From the NCBI GenBank assembly GCA_009859145.1, contig VRVR01000009.1:62001-126000 (forward strand): 64,000 nucleotides of DNA, given 5' to 3'. Positions 63,848-64,000 of the stretch are shown here, in pieces. Numbering within the stretch: position 1 is the stretch's first letter; every line of letters begins with the position of its first letter. The translations under genes were made by a program, and so were the position numbers. The DNA is from Andalucia godoyi. Its lineage: Eukaryota; Discoba; Jakobea; Jakobida; Andaluciidae. The notes below the pieces were generated by a model. It ran no database searches. It saw nothing but the letters and a program-made list of their open reading frames with translations, and was not told the origin of the DNA.

Positions 63848-64000
63848 ATGAGCTCATCGGTACCCAAAGAGTCCAATTCGGAATTCTCGCTTATTGACTC
63901 CAACGATGCGGATTTCAAGCGACTGGAGCAACTTTCTCGGCGGTTAGTTGAAGAAGACTTTAGTCTTTCCAATTTCCTTTCGTCCTCCAGCACGAATAAT
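63848..64000 (+). CDS. N-terminus of a gene running off the right edge
   Basis: ATG 63848 opens a frame without stop to the end of the window (51 codons: MSSSVPKESNSEFSLIDSND..., then FKRLEQLSRRLVEEDFSLSN). The peptide is acidic/Ser-rich and then helical, with codon use like the neighbours. Product unknown. It is head-to-head with the polytopic membrane protein gene; about 120 bp separate the two ATGs. Confidence 0.6.
   Translation, partial: MSSSVPKESNSEFSLIDSNDADFKRLEQLSRRLVEEDFSLSNFLSSSSTNN

Noticed and set aside
1-64000. CRISPR arrays, rRNA, mobile elements
   Set aside because: No spaced direct repeats, no rRNA-like segments, and no transposase or reverse-transcriptase motifs were seen on either strand.

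Overview
The window is nuclear DNA of a eukaryote. It has a mitochondrial-type seryl-tRNA synthetase with a presequence, a Rab GDI, a proteasome base ATPase, a cyclin, an FHA chromatin protein and a TALE homeobox factor. Base composition is balanced, coding regions are dense, and intergenic spacers are short and T/A-rich. Introns are few. The ones I can support are about 49-162 bp, mostly lie close to the start codon, and mostly begin GTA. Three cilium or centriole genes (CFAP43-like, POC1, IFT20) show that the organism builds a flagellum. A free-living flagellated protist fits; a jakobid or similar excavate is my guess, and the sequence alone does not settle the lineage. I saw no rRNA, tRNA, CRISPR array or transposon.

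Layout, left to right (strand in brackets). 0-20 kb: Pro/Ser-rich nuclear protein (-), cryptic small membrane protein (-), CFAP43-like axonemal protein (+), TMEM254-like protein (-), Golgi-type glycosyltransferase (-), AIP1/WDR1 (+), TALE homeobox factor (-), translin (+). 20-36 kb: cyclin (+, one intron), NAA20 (-), ABCC/MRP transporter (+), Ser-rich nuclear protein (-), membrane DUF229 protein (-), an unresolved stretch, LYR-motif protein (+, one intron). 36-48 kb: Ki-67-like FHA/repeat protein (+), HD phosphohydrolase (-), small ORF (+), BTB/T1 protein (+), RPT3 (+), dual-specificity phosphatase (-), ITFG1/TIP (+), 62-aa ORF (-). 48-64 kb: Rab GDI (+), POC1 (-), F-box/zinc-finger protein (+), mitochondrial SerRS (+), DUF4272 protein (+), IFT20 (-), LMBD2 (+), TOM1/THH1-like 7TM protein (-), SLC35E3-like transporter (+), multi-TM protein (-), and a gene running off the right edge (+).

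The genes do not form one pathway, and there are no operons. Many neighbours are head-to-head and share a 25-550 bp spacer with AT-rich palindromes or CT/GA tracts; others are tail-to-tail with short shared 3' spacers. The most interesting items are the Ki-67-like protein (FHA, PP1-docking motif and a TP-repeat array that loses its TP sites along its length), the POC1 gene whose start codon is cut off by an intron, two introns that could be retained without breaking the reading frame, several small two-exon genes that single-frame ORF calling misses, and a eukaryotic DUF4272 protein.
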